Below, one piece after another: positions 47,794 through 57,190 of a stretch of 64,000 bases of DNA. Below the pieces are notes generated by a model. That model was not told the origin of the DNA. It saw only the letters and a list, made by a program, of their open reading frames with translations, and did not search any database. The DNA lies in NCBI GenBank assembly GCA_033485155.1, contig JAWQJJ010000008.1, positions 96,046 through 160,045 of the forward strand, written 5' to 3'. Source of the stretch: Methanomassiliicoccus sp. GTDB taxonomy: Archaea; Thermoplasmatota; Thermoplasmata; Methanomassiliicoccales; Methanomassiliicoccaceae. The position numbers were made by a program, and so were the translations under genes. Every line of letters begins with the position of its first letter. The stretch's first letter is position 1.

Positions 47794-50235
47794 TCACATG
47801 AAGTCCCGGAGGTCTGGCTTCCTCGCCATCTTCTTGCTCGCTGGCTCCTTCTTTTTACTTCCGGTATCGGAACCCCCGGCGAAGGATGTGTCGAAGAGGG
47901 TGACCTGCTGCGAGCCGGTGAGGAGATCCCTCTCCCCCCAACCGAAGACCTCGGTCGCTCGCGCAGCGGTCTGCGCGATCCTCTCGGCGTAGTAGCGGCA
48001 ATCTGGGCGGTGCTCGAACTTGCGGCCGCTGACGTACGGCTCGACCTCCTGGGGCGTCTTCCGGGAATCGGTCACAATCCAGGAGACCTTCATGCCGGGG
48101 ACGAACTCGTAGCCCATGGCCATAAGCTTGCGGGCTGCTTGAACATTCGCTTGGGAGTCGGGATCTTTGTAAGAGTTGAATGACTTACAGGTACGGGAGA
48201 TGACCAGCGATTCGATGGGGACCTTGCACTCCATGGCCTGCTGAACGTTCTCCCGGGCGATCTTAACCGCTTCCTCCGTCTTCTCATCAAGGATCCTCTC
48301 AAATACTGCCATGAGCACCTCGCTCTGCAGGTCGAAGGCGTCGGTCCTCCGGGTCTCGTAGCCGCGGACAAGGAGTTCCTGGTCCGGCCATACCGAGCGG
48401 CCGACGTATCTCTTTTTCTTGCCATGGGAGAACAGCGGCTCCAGAACCTTCTGGAACTCCATCTGGGATATTTCCCGGGAGAACCTCTCAGATATATCCT
48501 TTCCGAACCTTACCGTCCCATCGAGGTCGTGGTACGGCGATTGGACGAATAGGCTGTCGGTGTCCCCGTAGACGACCTTGCGTCCCTCCCCCTCGAGACG
48601 CTGGATGAGCATCTTGACGGTCTCCCGAGCGAACGAGGTGATGGCGCTCCCGATGTTGCGGTCGGTGAAGCGGTAAAAGGATGAGGCGAACACCCCGTAC
48701 ACAGCGTTCATGAGGATCTTGACCGCATTCTGCAGCCCGTCATAGTAGCGGAACTCGTCAGGGTCCTCGGTCGTCTTCATCTTCCGCTTGATATCATCCC
48801 GCTGGGCCATGAGGTCCTTGAGGATCTTGGGCAGCAAACCCTCCCGCTGGTCCTTCGATAGGAACCTGGCCCCGCTGGGTGAGACGATCGTACCGTTATC
48901 GCTGAGGGTGGTGAAGCAGATGTTCTTGTTAATGATGAGCGAAGGATACATGGACTTGAAGTCCAGCACGATGACCCAGTGATAGAGGCCAGGCTCGATG
49001 GTATGGACATACCCTCCCTCGATGGCCTCCTCGTCATCGTCAAAGTTGCCGGTCAGCGGTACCCCCACCGGCCCGAACGGCGCGGGCACGCGGTCTGCCT
49101 CCCTAATGAGGATGGAGTCGATGAGCGTCGAGTTGCCGGAGGTCTGCACATCCTCCATCGGCAGCTTGGATACCGCCGCCAGGTCCATGGTCCGGCGGAC
49201 CGACCCGACATACTCGAGGATGCGAAGGGCAAGCTCGGCGTCCTTCAGGCAGTAGCGCATGACCTTGTCGCGATCCTTTTCCCACTCCTCGTCCATCTTG
49301 GACGGTTCGACGTCCAGTTTCTCCTCTCCCAGGCACAGCTTGGCCACGTGATTCAGGGTCTCCTGCTTCGGCCGCAGCTGCATTTTCGCCGCCCACCACG
49401 CGTCCACTACCAGGCGGCCCGTGATCCTCCAGCCGCGAAGGCCGACCTTGCGGGGCTCGGAGAGATCGCGCCCCCAGGCCAGCTTCCCGGCCTTGACCAG
49501 CTTGGCCCGTTCCATGACGGTAGGGATGTCGTAATTATCGATGTTGTAGCCGGTGATGACGTCTGGGTCCTCCTCCTGGATGACCTGGGTGAAGGCATCG
49601 ATGATCTCCCTCTCGTCCCCGCTGATGGGCGGTCCTCCGCGTAGCTTACCGCCCTCGCGGATGACGTAGCATATGGTGAGGATCGTCCCGTCCTTGATGG
49701 CGTTCTCGATGTCGAACGATAGTACCTTGAGGTCGGGGTTGAACGGAGGGAGGTTCTCGAAGCTCGGCCCTTTACCATCCGCCCGGTCCATGTCCACTAC
49801 AAGGTCGGTCCGGTACTCCCCCACTCCCTCGCGGCCATGCACGCGGATGCACGAGCCGATGTCGTAGTCGTAGAAGAACCGGTGGTGGAACGGTATGTCG
49901 GCGGCCAGTACGTCGAAGTCTCGCCTAAGGCGGGAGCGGAAGTCAGGGACCAGCCAGGGAAACCTCACGAACACTTTGGTCGATGGCCGGAGCTTTCCCT
50001 TGTAGAACAGGGAGATATCCTCCACCCGCCGGACGTCGGAGTCCTTGCGCAGCTGCTCGATCACCGCCGGGGTAGGCTCGACGACGTCGAAGTACGGCTC
50101 GAAGCCGATGTACCGTACGGTGATGGAACGCCCGTCGTCCAGCTTGCCATATAACTCCATGGCGAGCTGGTCGTTCTCCACCCGGCGGTAGGTGGCGGCA
50201 AGAAGGCGGACATCCCATTGACCCAACGATATCAC
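47794..50235 (-). CDS. polB: Family B DNA polymerase
   Basis: 813 residues. 3'-5' exonuclease motifs: KVLSFDIEN (Exo I), TGYNIDNYD (Exo II) and VMRYCLKDAELALRI (Exo III). Polymerase motifs: DFKSMYPSLI (A), KILMNAVYGVFASSFYR (B) and YGDTDSLFV (C). No intein. Replicative or repair polymerase; its start overlaps the ychF stop by 4 bp. Confidence 0.96.
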   Translation of the reverse strand: MISLGQWDVRLLAATYRRVENDQLAMELYGKLDDGRSITVRYIGFEPYFDVVEPTPAVIEQLRKDSDVRRVEDISLFYKGKLRPSTKVFVRFPWLVPDFRSRLRRDFDVLAADIPFHHRFFYDYDIGSCIRVHGREGVGEYRTDLVVDMDRADGKGPSFENLPPFNPDLKVLSFDIENAIKDGTILTICYVIREGGKLRGGPPISGDEREIIDAFTQVIQEEDPDVITGYNIDNYDIPTVMERAKLVKAGKLAWGRDLSEPRKVGLRGWRITGRLVVDAWWAAKMQLRPKQETLNHVAKLCLGEEKLDVEPSKMDEEWEKDRDKVMRYCLKDAELALRILEYVGSVRRTMDLAAVSKLPMEDVQTSGNSTLIDSILIREADRVPAPFGPVGVPLTGNFDDDEEAIEGGYVHTIEPGLYHWVIVLDFKSMYPSLIINKNICFTTLSDNGTIVSPSGARFLSKDQREGLLPKILKDLMAQRDDIKRKMKTTEDPDEFRYYDGLQNAVKILMNAVYGVFASSFYRFTDRNIGSAITSFARETVKMLIQRLEGEGRKVVYGDTDSLFVQSPYHDLDGTVRFGKDISERFSREISQMEFQKVLEPLFSHGKKKRYVGRSVWPDQELLVRGYETRRTDAFDLQSEVLMAVFERILDEKTEEAVKIARENVQQAMECKVPIESLVISRTCKSFNSYKDPDSQANVQAARKLMAMGYEFVPGMKVSWIVTDSRKTPQEVEPYVSGRKFEHRPDCRYYAERIAQTAARATEVFGWGERDLLTGSQQVTLFDTSFAGGSDTGSKKKEPASKKMARKPDLRDFM

Positions 50236-51422
50236 TTCCTGGACACGATCGTCAGCACGTCGTTGTTCTGCAGCAGATAATCACTGCCGACCGTACGATG
50301 TGTTCTGACGTTGATCGCCCGGATAAAGGTTTCTCCCAGGTCGGTGTGGACCTTGTACGCCAGCCCCCTGGCCGTTGTTCCCTTGGGCACCAGGAATGCG
50401 TCTGGGAGGACACGGCCGTCGTGGTCGGTGAGGCGGGTCTCATCCTCCACTGGGTACACGATAATGAGGTCGAGCAGCTCATACGCCGCCTTCTCCAGGC
50501 ACTTCTGGACGCCGGTGCCGTGCAGGCGGTCGACCGCCTCTCCGATCTTGTCCAGTGCCTTGACCTGGTTGGCGTTCAGCTTGGACGGCTCGGCGACGGA
50601 GAACTTATCATCGCCGGGAAGGTAGTTGACCAGCTTAGCCTTGGCCGCTCTTTTGAGCGCGAGTTCGGCCTCGGCCATAGTGGGCACGCACAGGTCCCCA
50701 GCCGACGCGGTGAGGCGCTGGAGGGCCGCATCATCGGCCAGGTCGGCCTTATTGAGGGCGATGATCATAGGTTTAGAGTACTTCCGGACCGCTTCGGACA
50801 AGCGCAGCATGTCCTCTGGTCCCCAGTTCATGGCATTCTCCGCCAGCGCGGCGTCCCGCATCGCTGCCACCACCTGGGCCTCGCTCACTCCCAGTCCAGT
50901 GAGGCGGTCGTGGATGATGGGCACTACGGACTGGCCAGTCATGTGGGCCTGCCGGGCCGCCTTCTCCCAGCCCTTCTCCAGGATTCCCCGGATCCACATC
51001 GATATCTCCCGCTTCAGGAAAGCGATGTCCTCCATAGGATCGTGCGATCCCTGGGGGACAGTCGCTCCCTCGATGTCGGTCGAGCCCGAGGCGTCGACGA
51101 CGTGGACTAGGGCGTTGGCCTGCCTGAGGTCATCGAGAAATTGGTTCCCGAGCCCTCGACCCTGCCAGGCGTCGGGGACCAGCCCGGCCACGTCCAGGAG
51201 TTCGACCGGGATCATCCTCGTCCCGTTGTCGCACCCGGCGTTGCGCGGAACGCATTGAGTGTTGAAATCGAGGTGCGGGCACCGCCCGCGTACGAAGGCG
51301 ACTCCACGATTGGCCTTGATGGTGGTGAACGGGTAGTTAGCGATCTCCACGTTGGCCAAGGTGGCCGCGCAGAAGAAGGTGGACTTGCCGACATTAGGCT
51401 TACCGACGATACCGATCTGCAT
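50232..51422 (-). CDS. ychF: Obg-like P-loop ATPase/GTPase YchF
   Basis: 396 residues: Walker A GIVGKPNVGKSTF, switch region ELLDVAGLVPDA, base-recognition ALNKAD, and a C-terminal TGS domain ending VGSDYLLQNNDVL. ATG 51422 gives the standard MQIGIVGKPNVGK start; the frame upstream runs into the element's attachment repeat. Ribosome-associated translational factor. Confidence 0.93.
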   Translation of the reverse strand: MQIGIVGKPNVGKSTFFCAATLANVEIANYPFTTIKANRGVAFVRGRCPHLDFNTQCVPRNAGCDNGTRMIPVELLDVAGLVPDAWQGRGLGNQFLDDLRQANALVHVVDASGSTDIEGATVPQGSHDPMEDIAFLKREISMWIRGILEKGWEKAARQAHMTGQSVVPIIHDRLTGLGVSEAQVVAAMRDAALAENAMNWGPEDMLRLSEAVRKYSKPMIIALNKADLADDAALQRLTASAGDLCVPTMAEAELALKRAAKAKLVNYLPGDDKFSVAEPSKLNANQVKALDKIGEAVDRLHGTGVQKCLEKAAYELLDLIIVYPVEDETRLTDHDGRVLPDAFLVPKGTTARGLAYKVHTDLGETFIRAINVRTHRTVGSDYLLQNNDVLTIVSRK

Positions 51423-51456
51423 GCTCTGACCACCTTTAGGAATGGCCTGAGGCCTA

Positions 51457-51490
51457 AATAACCATTGCATTCGTGCGGCTCGCTGGATTG
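51457..51490. repeat. Left attachment site (attL)
   Basis: Begins AATAACCATTGCATTCG and ends GCTCGCTGGATTG; identical to 63136-63169. It lies 35 bp before the ychF start and 22 bp from the integrase stop. A weaker match (CGCGCTCANCCCAG) continues on the element side. Confidence 0.9.
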
Positions 51491-51512
51491 GCGTGCAGGG
51501 GCACGGCCGCGC

Positions 51513-52385
51513 TCACCCCAGTAAATCTTGAGCTTTTCTTAGCTCGTCGGCATCTATGCCGATGTAGGACCGGAACGACTGATTGATCGTATCGTGGCGC
51601 ATCAACCGAGCTATCGTCTCTATCGGAACCCCGGCCATGTGCAACCGATGACCATAGGTCCTCCGCAAGTCGTGCGTCCTGAAGTGAATTCCTGATGCGG
51701 CCGAGAGCGCGGTTATCCGAGCGGCGATATACTGCTTGCTTGCCGGATGGAGTCCGGACGGCGAAGGGACGACTATCAATCGGTCGGAGTCTCGATACCT
51801 GGAGCCCCATTCCTCTCTCAGCTTCAGATACTCGGCCAGTGGTTTTTCGGTCATGCGGGATAGCTCCAGATGGCCTGGTTTCCCGCCTCCTCGCCCCTTG
51901 CCGACAATGGTTGATTTTTTGTAGACCGATAGCTCCCTGGCGTTGTCCATTGTGAGCCTTCTCATATCGATCATTCTCAGACCGTTGTCCGCTCCGAGGG
52001 AGAACAACAGCTCGGTTATTGTGCCGCTGGCCCTGGCATATTGGCGAATGGTGGCCACGTCCACATCGGACAGGAATACGCCATCCACCTTCGGGCGTAC
52101 CCGATGATGGAATTTCCACTCTCTCGCCGCCGAACATCCGGCGTAGATCAGCATTGCCCGAGTCACAGTGAAGGGGACAGCCTTGGTCGATTCTGCACCT
52201 GGGTATGACCTTTCTAGCTGTCGAAGCTGGGCAAGAGTGACGACTTTGGGCGTTGGGTAGTTCAGAAGCTTTCCAACCCGGTCTAGCCAGAAGGTGTATT
52301 GATAATGGGTAGTCGGGCTGATAGAGGCCGACGCCATGAACCTTCTCATTTCGTTGTGCCAGGGGTCCCGATATTTGTACGGCAT
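51513..52385 (-). CDS. Tyrosine recombinase (integrase)
   Basis: 290 residues. SAM-like N-terminal helices precede a catalytic domain with Arg in GADNGLRMIDMRRL, HDLRRTYGHRLHMAG (HxxR), MRHDTINQ (His) and the nucleophile Tyr in FRSYIGI. Single complete gene, not split by integration. Last gene of a tight four-gene operon and next to attL. Confidence 0.93.
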   Translation of the reverse strand: MPYKYRDPWHNEMRRFMASASISPTTHYQYTFWLDRVGKLLNYPTPKVVTLAQLRQLERSYPGAESTKAVPFTVTRAMLIYAGCSAAREWKFHHRVRPKVDGVFLSDVDVATIRQYARASGTITELLFSLGADNGLRMIDMRRLTMDNARELSVYKKSTIVGKGRGGGKPGHLELSRMTEKPLAEYLKLREEWGSRYRDSDRLIVVPSPSGLHPASKQYIAARITALSAASGIHFRTHDLRRTYGHRLHMAGVPIETIARLMRHDTINQSFRSYIGIDADELRKAQDLLG

Positions 52386-52391
52386 TCACGG

Positions 52392-52571
52392 TCAGGCCCC
52401 CTTGACAACGATGTTGATGTCCAGCCCAGGAAGGTGATACTTCACCTCGCCCTCTCTAACCTTGACAGCTCCGGACGACCACTCCAGGATGTCAGCGTAA
52501 CGGAGCTTGCGGTTTCCTGTGACACTCCTAGCCTCTTTCTGAATGGCTCTCCCGAAATCAGTTAGAGGCAT
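52392..52571 (-). CDS. 59-residue hypothetical protein
   Basis: MPLTDFGRAIQKEARSVTGN at ATG 52571, then LRYADILEWSSGAVKV and a C-terminal LDINIVVKGA. It ends 6 bp before the integrase start. Basic and soluble; may be an excisionase-like accessory factor judging by place, not by motif. Confidence 0.65.
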   Translation of the reverse strand: MPLTDFGRAIQKEARSVTGNRKLRYADILEWSSGAVKVREGEVKYHLPGLDINIVVKGA

Positions 52572-52574
52572 GTC

Positions 52575-52742
52575 TCAAGCCCCCTGGCTAGTCTTCAACG
52601 ACTTGTCCTCAGCTCGAACATGCCACTTGTTAGCGGTTCCCACTTCCCTTCCGAGGCTTACCTTGCATCCCTGATCCTTCTGATGGCAAGCCTCTTCGAA
52701 AGCCTTGGAGAAGTCGTTGAAGATGAATGTCCGGACGGCCAT
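52575..52742 (-). CDS. 55-residue hypothetical protein
   Basis: MAVRTFIFNDFSKAFEEA starts two nt into the TAG of the preceding gene's end and stops 3 bp before the next start. Two Cys, basic. Operon spacing supports it as real. Family unknown. Confidence 0.6.
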   Translation of the reverse strand: MAVRTFIFNDFSKAFEEACHQKDQGCKVSLGREVGTANKWHVRAEDKSLKTSQGA

Positions 52743-53042
52743 CTAAGCCGCCCCCAGGTGCCTGGGCATGATCTTGATGCCCTGAGCGGTCAGGTATTCC
52801 TTCAGACGATCTAGCGGCGATTCCTCGCCGTCCCAAGCAGAGAGGCCGAGACGGTAGCCGATGAGGTAGCCCAGAATGACCCCGTCCTCCACTTGCTTTG
52901 ACTCGTTGCTTTCTGAGCGGTTCAATCGAGTTATCGAATCAAGCCAGGTATTCACGTCTCCGGCGTCTCTCTTGAATCTACGATCTCGTATCGCGGTCCT
53001 AAGCCCTAGCTCCATGCCAATGATGTGGTTCGTGTCTCTCAT
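52743..53042 (-). CDS. 99-residue hypothetical protein, ends in UAG
   Basis: First gene of the integrase operon: MRDTNHIIGMELGLRTAIRD, a charged helix, then VILGYLIGYRLGLSAWDGEE and a basic C-terminus. UAG termination directly abuts the next ATG; read-through with Pyl would fuse it in another frame only. Unknown function. Confidence 0.65.
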   Translation of the reverse strand: MRDTNHIIGMELGLRTAIRDRRFKRDAGDVNTWLDSITRLNRSESNESKQVEDGVILGYLIGYRLGLSAWDGEESPLDRLKEYLTAQGIKIMPRHLGAA

Positions 53043-53221
53043 ATTCTCGATACTCCTCTGAGTTGAAAGTTAGCCTGGCCGGGGGAGTTGGTGGAACTCC
53101 GGGGGATTATCGAGGAAAAGAAGCGCTAAGTCCCGGCCAGGGTCAGTGTGATGTTGTTCGTTCTTGCTTCTTTCTTCCTCGGTTCAAAGGGTAGCTGGTC
53201 CACCACGACGCTACCGAGTCC

Positions 53222-53255
53222 ACCACATTCGGAATTCAATGTAGAACTCCGAATG
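53222..53255. promoter_or_regulatory. Perfect 10-bp inverted repeat, operator candidate
   Basis: CACATTCGGA and TCCGAATGTG are separated by 14 bp, about 95 bp before the divergent wHTH gene. Related in sequence to, but distinct from, the ATGTTCGGA iterons near 61 kb. Between it and the wHTH start are TATA-like sequences (TTAATATTTATTAG) for that gene. Confidence 0.6.
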
Positions 53256-53349
53256 TGAATTGTCGAGGGTTAATATTTATTAGTTCCGTATTCAATATTG
53301 AATTCGAGATAATCAGATATAACTCGTTAAGCCACGTTCTCTGTTTGAT

Positions 53350-53637
53350 ATGGAACACGGTACAAACCTAAATATCAAAGTGCTGGATGAACCGACTGCG
53401 GTAAGTATAATTCTAAAAATATTTGATTTACAAACAGCCAGCGCTTCCGACCTCCGCTATATTGCCGGTGGCTATGACCGGATGAAAAACCTCTTGAAAA
53501 GAATGGAAACTATCGGAATAGTAACCATTCAGATTGAAGAAAAACCTCGTTTAACATACGTTTATGAGCTAACTAGCAAGGGAAAAAAGGTAGCAAAGAA
53601 ACTACACGAGATAGAGGAAATCTTAGCGAGTGAGTGA
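53350..53637 (+). CDS. Winged-helix regulator
   Basis: 95 residues: SIILKIFDLQTASASDLRYI, the recognition helix around GGYDRMKNLLKRMETIG and a wing ending TYVYELTSKGKKVAKKL. Divergent from the integrase operon; a likely switch between maintenance and excision. AT-rich codons mark the start of the cargo segment. Confidence 0.8.
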   Translation: MEHGTNLNIKVLDEPTAVSIILKIFDLQTASASDLRYIAGGYDRMKNLLKRMETIGIVTIQIEEKPRLTYVYELTSKGKKVAKKLHEIEEILASE

Positions 53638-53722
53638 AAGTAGTCGTTTTTAATCAAGTAATATATTGTCAGCTAGAAGAAAAGGGAAGAGGTTTTGGCG
53701 ATATTATCTGGACTGGATGAGC

Positions 53723-53944
53723 TTAATCTTCCTTGAAACATTCACCATCGCACTGATCGCAGGAGTCCATGCTTGGCATCCCGAACTCAACGTCCATTGC
53801 GTCCAAGTTCTTGTCCTTAATCATAATGGTGATCTGTCTCATTTCGTCCAACGCCCCACACTTTGAACGCTTATTAGGCTTGACTCTTCTTTCAAGTCTC
53901 GAATAGATCCATTCGGTATACTTCTCCAGCTTGTATTGATCCAT
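53723..53944 (-). CDS. 73-residue protein with Cys/acidic tail
   Basis: MDQYKLEKYTEWIYSRLERR, then ITIMIKDKNLDAMDVEFG and a tail with CDQCDGEC. ATG follows AGGAG eight nt upstream. The tail could bind a metal. Not recognised. Confidence 0.6.
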   Translation of the reverse strand: MDQYKLEKYTEWIYSRLERRVKPNKRSKCGALDEMRQITIMIKDKNLDAMDVEFGMPSMDSCDQCDGECFKED

Positions 53945-54238
53945 GTGTCTTTCTCCTGTGGATGTGCCTAATTAAATCGTTTGGTTTAGATTGATATCGG
54001 TGGGGGGTACCCGAAAGACAAGCGTATCTAATGTTAGAATCTAGGAGAGTAGAAAAAGGAACTGGTCGTAGTGTTTTTACCAATGTGTCTTTTTTGATAA
54101 TACTAATGTGGCAGGTCCGAAAGTGCAATCGATTTTTCGATGATTGCATACTTTAATCTCTAATAAAGAATCGTTCCCACTATTTGTAAAAAAGGCTTCG
54201 GGTGAAATTGTGGCCGCACAAAGTAAAACCAAAGTTTC
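53945..54238. other. Intergenic
   Basis: About 290 bp, AT-rich. Probable promoter of the 53723-53944 gene and terminator of the protease-like gene. I see no gene. Confidence 0.35.
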
Positions 54239-55597
54239 TCAATTGGGTGTGTAAGAAACTATTTCTCTTACATATGGGGCAGTTGCATCGAGAACTGATG
54301 TTTCCTTTGTTTCATCCATGTATGTGATGTCGATTACCCACACGAACCTGGGCATCGGCATTGTAATAATTTCTTCTTTGTTGCTTATTGTGATGTCTAG
54401 TAATTTCTTCCTAAACTTGCCTACTTCATAAAAAGATAGATGCACCTTTGCATAGGGCAACTCGTCTCTTATCTTTTTGTAGTGATTCCATATCGCCTTG
54501 AAAGGTAACCTAATTTTGTGATATAGTGGGACAATTAATGCATCGAGAGTTATTGAATTGAATTTTTTCATTCCTTCTTTCTTTGACCATTCATCTTCTT
54601 TGTATTTCCAAGTATTGAATCCATCTACAGAGAGAACTGAAGCGTAAGGACCAACCTGGTCATCGTGCACATATATTTCTTTAAACGTCCCATCCGAGTT
54701 ATCTGATATTCCAGATATGACGACTGCATGATATTGTGCCTCTGGGTCGCCATCCTTTTTTAGTCTCAAAGAAGCAATTATCGGTATTCCTGCGGGAATG
54801 AAAAATTTTAAAATGGTGACAATCATCATTGCATAGTCGGGCTTCCCAAAATAATTGCCCACGTTGTATTGTTCTACCTCCAATCCATTTTTTCTAAAAA
54901 ATCTACAAATCTGATCTTTTGTCATCCCTTGCGATGGGAATACTCTAGTGCTTAATAATGCTCCATCCTCTGAGCCTTGTGTAATCTCATATAGTGATCC
55001 TTTTTGAATCTCAAATAAATGAAATAATTTTTGGAGCGCACACCATAAAGCTGCAGAGGCACAAGCTCCTACAGCAATATCTTGGCTTTGTAAAGGCAAA
55101 GCGTTAATAGCCAACTCATGTCCATATAAATTCACCTTTTGTGGGCATGCAATATACTCTCGGCTATGATCCCCGCCATCTCTTGGGTACATTCTTAAAA
55201 CTGTTCGCCCAAGTAAAGCATTATTCTTCCTTGCTTCATCATACTTGTTTGCGCTTGGCTTCAATATCGGTTTTACAACGACAAACCCCAGATAGTTACG
55301 ATTAATTTCTTCTGTTGCGGATGGATTAAAGATAAGCTCTTTCAACTTTTCACACGTCAGTTCTTTTCCAAAGAAATGCACCCTCTTGGTTGTTAATTTC
55401 GGTGGTTCAAAGCCTCTGGAATAATAGCGTTGAAAATCGATAAGGTAGTCTTTATCGATGTAATTATCTTCAACGAGGATGGTTTTTACGTCCATATTGC
55501 GATTCATCAGATAATGCTGAATATACTCAGCCTGTTGAGAATCCCCTATATGATCGAGCACATGGGAAATTGGCTCAATCACTAATCCCCCGCCCAT
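54239..55597 (-). CDS. Papain/C39-like cysteine-protease candidate
   Basis: 452 residues from ATG 55597 (GTG 55603 possible). The N-terminal 190 residues are of unknown fold. The central part shows a papain-like order of catalytic residues: Cys in QDIAVGACASAALWCALQKL (about 190), His in QYHAVVISGISD and Asp/Asn in IYVHDDQVGPY. A C-terminal domain of about 130 residues follows. No signal peptide or spans, so it is cytoplasmic. The codons are much more AT-rich than the chromosome's. A small helical gene lies 65 bp upstream on the same strand. Protease, transglutaminase or bacteriocin-type peptidase roles all fit. Confidence 0.7.
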   Translation of the reverse strand: MGGGLVIEPISHVLDHIGDSQQAEYIQHYLMNRNMDVKTILVEDNYIDKDYLIDFQRYYSRGFEPPKLTTKRVHFFGKELTCEKLKELIFNPSATEEINRNYLGFVVVKPILKPSANKYDEARKNNALLGRTVLRMYPRDGGDHSREYIACPQKVNLYGHELAINALPLQSQDIAVGACASAALWCALQKLFHLFEIQKGSLYEITQGSEDGALLSTRVFPSQGMTKDQICRFFRKNGLEVEQYNVGNYFGKPDYAMMIVTILKFFIPAGIPIIASLRLKKDGDPEAQYHAVVISGISDNSDGTFKEIYVHDDQVGPYASVLSVDGFNTWKYKEDEWSKKEGMKKFNSITLDALIVPLYHKIRLPFKAIWNHYKKIRDELPYAKVHLSFYEVGKFRKKLLDITISNKEEIITMPMPRFVWVIDITYMDETKETSVLDATAPYVREIVSYTPN

Positions 55598-55661
55598 GAA
55601 CACAAATCTAGCTATACATTAATAAAACTACTATGGCCAACAGGCCATAGGAGTATGTTGT

Positions 55662-55898
55662 TCAGATTGTAAAACGCTTGTTTAAGTCTTCTGGAGTTAT
55701 CTTATAGATAGTTTCATCTAGTTCTCGATAACATTTATCCCGACTTTCTTCATCACACGAAATTCGTGCAATTCTGTGAGAAAGAGTTTCTCGATCCTTT
55801 TCCCTCTTCCCGTCCTCTTCCATTCTAGCCCTCAACCTCGATAAGTTCATATACACTATATGGAGGTTTCCCAAATGATATAAATAGGAGTTCACCAA
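55662..55898 (-). CDS. 78-residue charged helical protein
   Basis: Starts at TTG or GTG around 55898 after GGAAGG. Rich in Arg/Glu (LSRLRARMEEDGKREKDRET), apparently all helix. Directly upstream of the protease-like gene; a partner or inhibitor is a guess from context. Confidence 0.55.
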   Translation of the reverse strand: MVNSYLYHLGNLHIVYMNLSRLRARMEEDGKREKDRETLSHRIARISCDEESRDKCYRELDETIYKITPEDLNKRFTI

Positions 55899-56453
55899 TG
55901 TACCTTCCCGCTAACTATTATTATATTAAAATTTTGTTAAATTTCATATTTTTACGGCAATCGCCCACATTCGAATTCCCTCAACTCTGGGCAAGTGAGG
56001 ATTAGATTTCTTAAAAACCCATGTTTTGAGTGAAGAGTAACTTGATCGATCTCAAACAACCAAATTCGTCGCATGAGTAATTTTGCTAGTATAGATCATC
56101 GCTAACAAAAGATTACCTAGCCAGACAGACTATGTAAGCGATTATGCAACAATTATGCAAAGCTATATGTAAACAAGAGATGGCCAGTAGTTTTTCTCAC
56201 CTTGAGCTTTCTCATTTCCTCGATTTTCCGATTTGCATACTTTTTCATGGCCATCATCGTAACTAAATATCATAATCCTTGAAAATAGCCAGACTGTCGA
56301 ACTTTACATAATTCGATGCATACTATGGTACTATAGAGCCGAGGTATGCAACGATTTATGCAACGGAGGGAACAGAGTGCGAGGAGAACATTCTAGCCCC
56401 TAAATCAAGTAGTCAAGATAAAGAAACAACAAACGGATGTAGGGTACAATTCT
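55899..56453. other. Intergenic with tandem ATGCAA repeats
   Basis: About 555 bp without a supported gene. Contains paired ATTATGCAAC/ATTATGCAAA (about 56139-56159) and TATGCAACGATT/TATGCAACGGAG (about 56344-56368), period 11-12 bp. GGTACTATAGAGC (56327-56339) recurs at 57121-57133. Probably the control region of the following gene. Confidence 0.5.
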
Positions 56454-56870
56454 ATGATGCCGTCCGAGACCACCCCCGACACAACAGCCCCTCCGATTGT
56501 TGCCGATCCGATGCTGAGCGTTCTCGAACGTCTCGATGGTCTTGAAGCTCGCTTGGAACGTATCGAGTGTTCCATAGCTAAAAATCAATCTGCGGTAAAT
56601 CAAAAGATGGATGATGCTTCCGAGAAGCAGATCGGCATCATTAGGGAGTCAATAAATGGAAATACAAAATCCAATAAGTTGGGCACCCAGTATTTTCTCT
56701 ATTCACTGTCCTTTGCAATAATCTCGTTTGGTGCTACACTATTGGTAACTAGCTACTCGAAGGAATGGCAAGTATGGCTAGCTGGATTTTATATAGTACT
56801 AGGAATCGGCTTTTCCCTAATAACTCCAAAAATATCTGCGATGGCATGGAGTAAAAATGCAGAAAGGTGA
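56454..56870 (+). CDS. Coiled-coil protein with two membrane spans
   Basis: 138 residues: a Pro/Thr-rich start, a coiled coil (LSVLERLDGLEARLERIECS, on to about residue 75), then two C-terminal spans (FLYSLSFAIISFGATLLV and VWLAGFYIVLGIGFSLI). Effector- or sensor-like layout. Shares its upstream repeat with the Schlafen-domain gene that follows. Confidence 0.65.
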   Translation: MMPSETTPDTTAPPIVADPMLSVLERLDGLEARLERIECSIAKNQSAVNQKMDDASEKQIGIIRESINGNTKSNKLGTQYFLYSLSFAIISFGATLLVTSYSKEWQVWLAGFYIVLGIGFSLITPKISAMAWSKNAER

Positions 56871-57190
56871 TATAGAAGGGGGACGGCATAAACACAGAAC
56901 GATCCTCACATCTTTTACGGCATAAGAGCTTCAAAGACAGTATTCAAATCGTATTCATCTCTGTTTTTAGAAAACTCATCCAGATGTTTTCTCTGTTTCT
57001 GTTCTCGCTAACCGGAGAAAATCTAATTTGAATAATTTTCATGTACGTCTATGTCGAACCTTACTCGAAAAGTGATATCGAGCCAGATGGACGACCGTTG
57101 AATAATTCGGTCTCGCTATAGGTACTATAGAGCTACATTATTCAAGGGATTATTCAGGGTAGGGAAGAAAGCTCGAAGGGAACATATTAT
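56871..57190. repeat. Intergenic repeat unit, also found beyond the element
   Basis: About 320 bp. Contains CCAGATGGACGACCGTTGAAT (57083-57103), matched with one change at 63768-63788, and the promoter-proximal GGTACTATAGAGC. Next to it is a tandem ATTATTCA pair (57136-57155) with 12-bp period. No gene seen. Confidence 0.55.

Noticed and set aside
51457..51490. Attachment site as a tRNA 3' end
   Set aside because: No cloverleaf can be drawn and no CCA-adjacent T arm is present; the repeat is ychF upstream sequence.
56130..56370. CRISPR-like repeats in the cargo
   Set aside because: The repeated units are 8-12 bp tandem pairs without spacers of regular length, and no cas gene is present.
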